DNA of 64,000 nt from Nitrospirota bacterium. GTDB taxonomy: Bacteria > Nitrospirota > Nitrospiria > JACQBW01. The stretch lies in NCBI GenBank assembly GCA_016194305.1, contig JACQBW010000001.1, forward strand, positions 1 through 64,000, written 5' to 3'. Below are positions 61,815 through 64,000 of the stretch, one piece after another; the stretch's first letter is position 1, and the number at the start of each line of letters is the position of its first letter. Under the pieces are notes generated by a model. It was not told where the DNA came from, searched no databases, and worked only from the letters and a program-made list of their open reading frames with translations. The translations under genes and the position numbers were made by a program.

Positions 61815-64000
61815 TTAGTGAGGGGAAGGATTTTGCGTTCGACGAATACTTAATCGTCTGAAGTTGTTTTGTCCATCCATGTTTTTTTGTTCTGCCGCCT
61901 TACGGTACCACTTTAAGGCCTCCGCTTCATCTTTAGCTACCCCGTAGCCATTTTCAAGAAACAAACCGAGCATGACCTGCCCATTGGGGTCACCCTGCTC
62001 TGCTGATTTGCGAAGCCACTTCACCGCTTCAACTTTATCCTTGTCCACGCCGAGTCCTTTTGCGTACATCAATCCGAGAAAATATTGTCCAACAGGATCT
62101 CCCTGAGAGGCTGCTTTTAGGTACCATTTCGCGGCTTCGGCTTCATTCTTGACTGCCCCCAGGCCACTGCGATACATCCCGGCGAGAATGACAGCTCCCT
62201 TATTGTTTCCCTGCTCTGCTGATTTGCGAAGCCACTTCACGGCTTCAGCATCGTCTTTAGGTACACCGAGGCCATCATGATACATATTTGCCAGGTTCAC
62301 TTGCCCATTGGGGTCACCCTGCTCTGCTGATTTGCGAAACCACTTCACCGCCGCGGTATCATCTTTCGCCACACCCAGGCCATGATGATACATGACGCCA
62401 AGATTAAATTGCGCACCGGAGTGACCCTGATCGGCAGCCTTTCCATACCACTTCATCGCTTCAGCCTCATTTTTAACAACCCCAAGGCCATTTTGATACA
62501 TCCCCGCGAGGATAACAGCTCCCTTAATATTTCCCTGCTCTGCTGACTTGCGAAGCCACTTCACCGCTTCAGCATCGTCTTTGGCCACCCCGAGACCATT
62601 GTGATACATGAGGGCGAGGTTAAATTGCCCATCGGAGGTACCCTGGTCGGCTGACTTGCGAAGCCACTTCACCGCTTCGGCTTCGTCTTTGGTGATTCCA
62701 AGACCTTGAGAATACATGACGCCGAGATTAAATTGCGCACCCGGGTTACCCTGATCAGCCGCCTTGCGATACCACCTCACCGCCTCGGCCGCATCTTTGG
62801 TCACTCCGAGGCCACTTTGAAACATTAAACCAAGATTAAATTGGCCATCGGAATTACCCTGCTCAGCTGCTTTGCGATACCACTTGGCCGCCTCAGCCTC
62901 ATCTTTATCCACACCGAGACCATGATGATACATGGCGCCCAGGTCAAATTGCACTTTCGGGTCACCTTGCGCGGTTGCTTTACGATACCACCGCATCGCT
63001 TCGGAATCATTCTTGGCCACCCCAAGGCCATTATGATACATGATGCCAAGGTTCATTTGCCCATAGGGATTACCCTGGGCAGCTACCTTTCGGTACCAAT
63101 TGACCGCCTCGGCATCATCTTTAGCAACCCCTAATCCATTGTGATACATGACGCCCAGATTAAATTCCGCACTGGGAGTACCCTGATCCGCCGCCTTGCG
63201 ATACCACTTGACCGCTTCCGCATCATCCTTGGCCACTCCGAGGCCATTATGATACATGACGCCGAGGTTAAATTGCCCGATGGCAACACCCTGCTCTGCT
63301 GCTTTGCGATACCACTTGACCGCTTCGGCCTCGTCCTTCGTTATACCAAGACCTTGAGAATACATTGCGCCAAGATAAACTTGCCCATTGGGGTCACCTT
63401 GCTCAGCAGCTTTGCGAAACCACTTCACCGCTTCAGTATCGCTCTTTTCAACTTCCGCGCCGAGTTGATAAATTTTCCCCAGCAAAACCTGCGATTCAGA
63501 ATCTCCATTCAGGGCATTATTCGAAATAGTTTTTAAAAGTCCTCGATTGCTATCCCAAAATTTACCCATCTCCCTGCGGAATTCCCATAAAATGGGATTA
63601 TTCCTCCAATTCCATAAGCGGTTGCTGGAAAAAATAAAATCATTAATATGAACAGGCACATAATTCCAATTCAATTTATTATAAACGACCAATACTCCCA
63701 CCATTTGAATAAAAACAGACCCGATAAAGAAGAGGTAGAATCCTGTCCAGACGAGAGATTTGTAAGAATATTTGCTCAATAGGGGAATTGACAGGAGCAG
63801 TAACATGGGTTGTATCTCTGAAAGATATCGAGGCCCAAAACTGTCACCTCCCCACCAATATTTGTATTTTGAATACAAGGTAATCTGTAATAAGACAAAA
63901 ATAAATAACACACTAAAAAACGACAAATGAGTATGTTTGTCTCGGACAGCCTTGTAAAAACCAAAAACACCCAAAATGGCCAGTGGAAAATAGATGAAAA
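61815..64000 (-). CDS. Membrane protein fused to 15 Sel1 repeats (5' end outside window)
   Basis: The frame is open to the right edge, so the start is not visible; TTG 63974 is only an internal codon and residues before it (IYFPLAILGV) look like another membrane helix. The visible N-terminal part has at least four hydrophobic stretches and WWGGDSFGPRYLSEIQP, reminiscent of polytopic glycosyltransferase-like proteins. About 540 residues of Sel1-like repeats follow (GxMYxxGLGVxKDxAEAVKWYRKAAEQG). Sel1 repeats mediate protein binding. The C-terminal side should lie in the periplasm or cytoplasm depending on topology. Confidence 0.85.
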   Translation of the reverse strand, partial: FIYFPLAILGVFGFYKAVRDKHTHLSFFSVLFIFVLLQITLYSKYKYWWGGDSFGPRYLSEIQPMLLLLSIPLLSKYSYKSLVWTGFYLFFIGSVFIQMVGVLVVYNKLNWNYVPVHINDFIFSSNRLWNWRNNPILWEFRREMGKFWDSNRGLLKTISNNALNGDSESQVLLGKIYQLGAEVEKSDTEAVKWFRKAAEQGDPNGQVYLGAMYSQGLGITKDEAEAVKWYRKAAEQGVAIGQFNLGVMYHNGLGVAKDDAEAVKWYRKAADQGTPSAEFNLGVMYHNGLGVAKDDAEAVNWYRKVAAQGNPYGQMNLGIMYHNGLGVAKNDSEAMRWYRKATAQGDPKVQFDLGAMYHHGLGVDKDEAEAAKWYRKAAEQGNSDGQFNLGLMFQSGLGVTKDAAEAVRWYRKAADQGNPGAQFNLGVMYSQGLGITKDEAEAVKWLRKSADQGTSDGQFNLALMYHNGLGVAKDDAEAVKWLRKSAEQGNIKGAVILAGMYQNGLGVVKNEAEAMKWYGKAADQGHSGAQFNLGVMYHHGLGVAKDDTAAVKWFRKSAEQGDPNGQVNLANMYHDGLGVPKDDAEAVKWLRKSAEQGNNKGAVILAGMYRSGLGAVKNEAEAAKWYLKAASQGDPVGQYFLGLMYAKGLGVDKDKVEAVKWLRKSAEQGDPNGQVMLGLFLENGYGVAKDEAEALKWYRKAAEQKNMDGQNNFRRLSIRRTQNPSPH
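61881..63506 (-). repeat. 15 tandem Sel1 repeat units of about 108 bp
   Basis: Within the Sel1 gene, 15 consecutive units of 36 residues (first unit 38) repeat the pattern GQFNLGVMYHNGLGVAKDDAEAVKWYRKAADQG with variable second positions. Neighbouring units are very similar at DNA level, so unit number could change by recombination and could also be misassembled. Confidence 0.85.

Noticed and set aside
61881-63506. CRISPR-like tandem repeat
   Set aside because: The 108-bp periodicity is coding (Sel1 repeats), without spacers or cas genes.

Overview
The window looks like a piece of a free-living Gram-negative chromosome, most plausibly a Nitrospirota-type or related deep-branching bacterium. 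The evidence is a Tol envelope system, lipoproteins, an outer-membrane barrel protein, 1,4-alpha-glucan (glycogen) metabolism and a core order tolQRAB-cpoB-mutL-miaA-hfq-mtnP. The phylum is an inference from gene content and order recalled from memory; no 16S rRNA gene is present. I saw no transposase, integrase, prophage or CRISPR array. Coding density is high and base composition looks even.

Region 1 (1-11.1 kb): the 3' end of a methionyl-tRNA synthetase, then twelve minus-strand genes in tight succession (tolQ to rodZ) that read like one superoperon. It is headed by tRNA-Val and tRNA-Asp. It combines envelope constriction, mismatch repair, tRNA modification, the RNA chaperone Hfq and methylthioadenosine salvage. 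The usual pal gene is missing from the tol cluster.

Region 2 (11.1-26.7 kb): a secreted beta-propeller protein behind a promoter that contains a perfect 16-bp palindrome, two oxidoreductases, Hsp20 next to an RpoH-like sigma factor, a PolX protein whose polymerase aspartates are asparagines, thrB, an NFU protein, glycerol-3-phosphate dehydrogenase, a DnaJ protein, NAD-dependent DNA ligase, a nitrilase-family hydrolase, endonuclease III and a small ferredoxin.

Region 3 (26.7-44.8 kb): an almost complete alpha-glucan block: glgB, glgC, glgP, malQ, a GH57/DUF3536 protein, a mannose-1-phosphate guanylyltransferase-like enzyme, glucokinase, glgA and, slightly apart, phosphofructokinase. Together they make, branch, phosphorolyse and feed glucan into glycolysis. 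Between them lies an unusual protein joining a histone-H1-like basic tail to an EF-Tu-like barrel.

Region 4 (44.9-61.4 kb): lipid cyclopropanation, a transglutaminase-like protein and an aminopropyltransferase-like protein, followed by a compact stress/dormancy block: eRF1-like protein, zinc alcohol dehydrogenase, MgtA-type P-ATPase, HPF-cold-shock fusion, TraR/DksA zinc finger, solo GroEL, COG2187 kinase-like protein, atypical PRPP synthetase, dienelactone-hydrolase-like protein (apparently starting at AUA), phosphoribosyltransferase, barrel protein and a zinc-ribbon miniprotein with a broken paralogue upstream of groEL. The family content resembles the mycobacterial DosR dormancy regulon without its regulator. 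I regard this as the most interesting system in the window.

Region 5 (61.8-64 kb): a protein entering from beyond the window edge that fuses a polytopic membrane domain to 15 Sel1 repeats.
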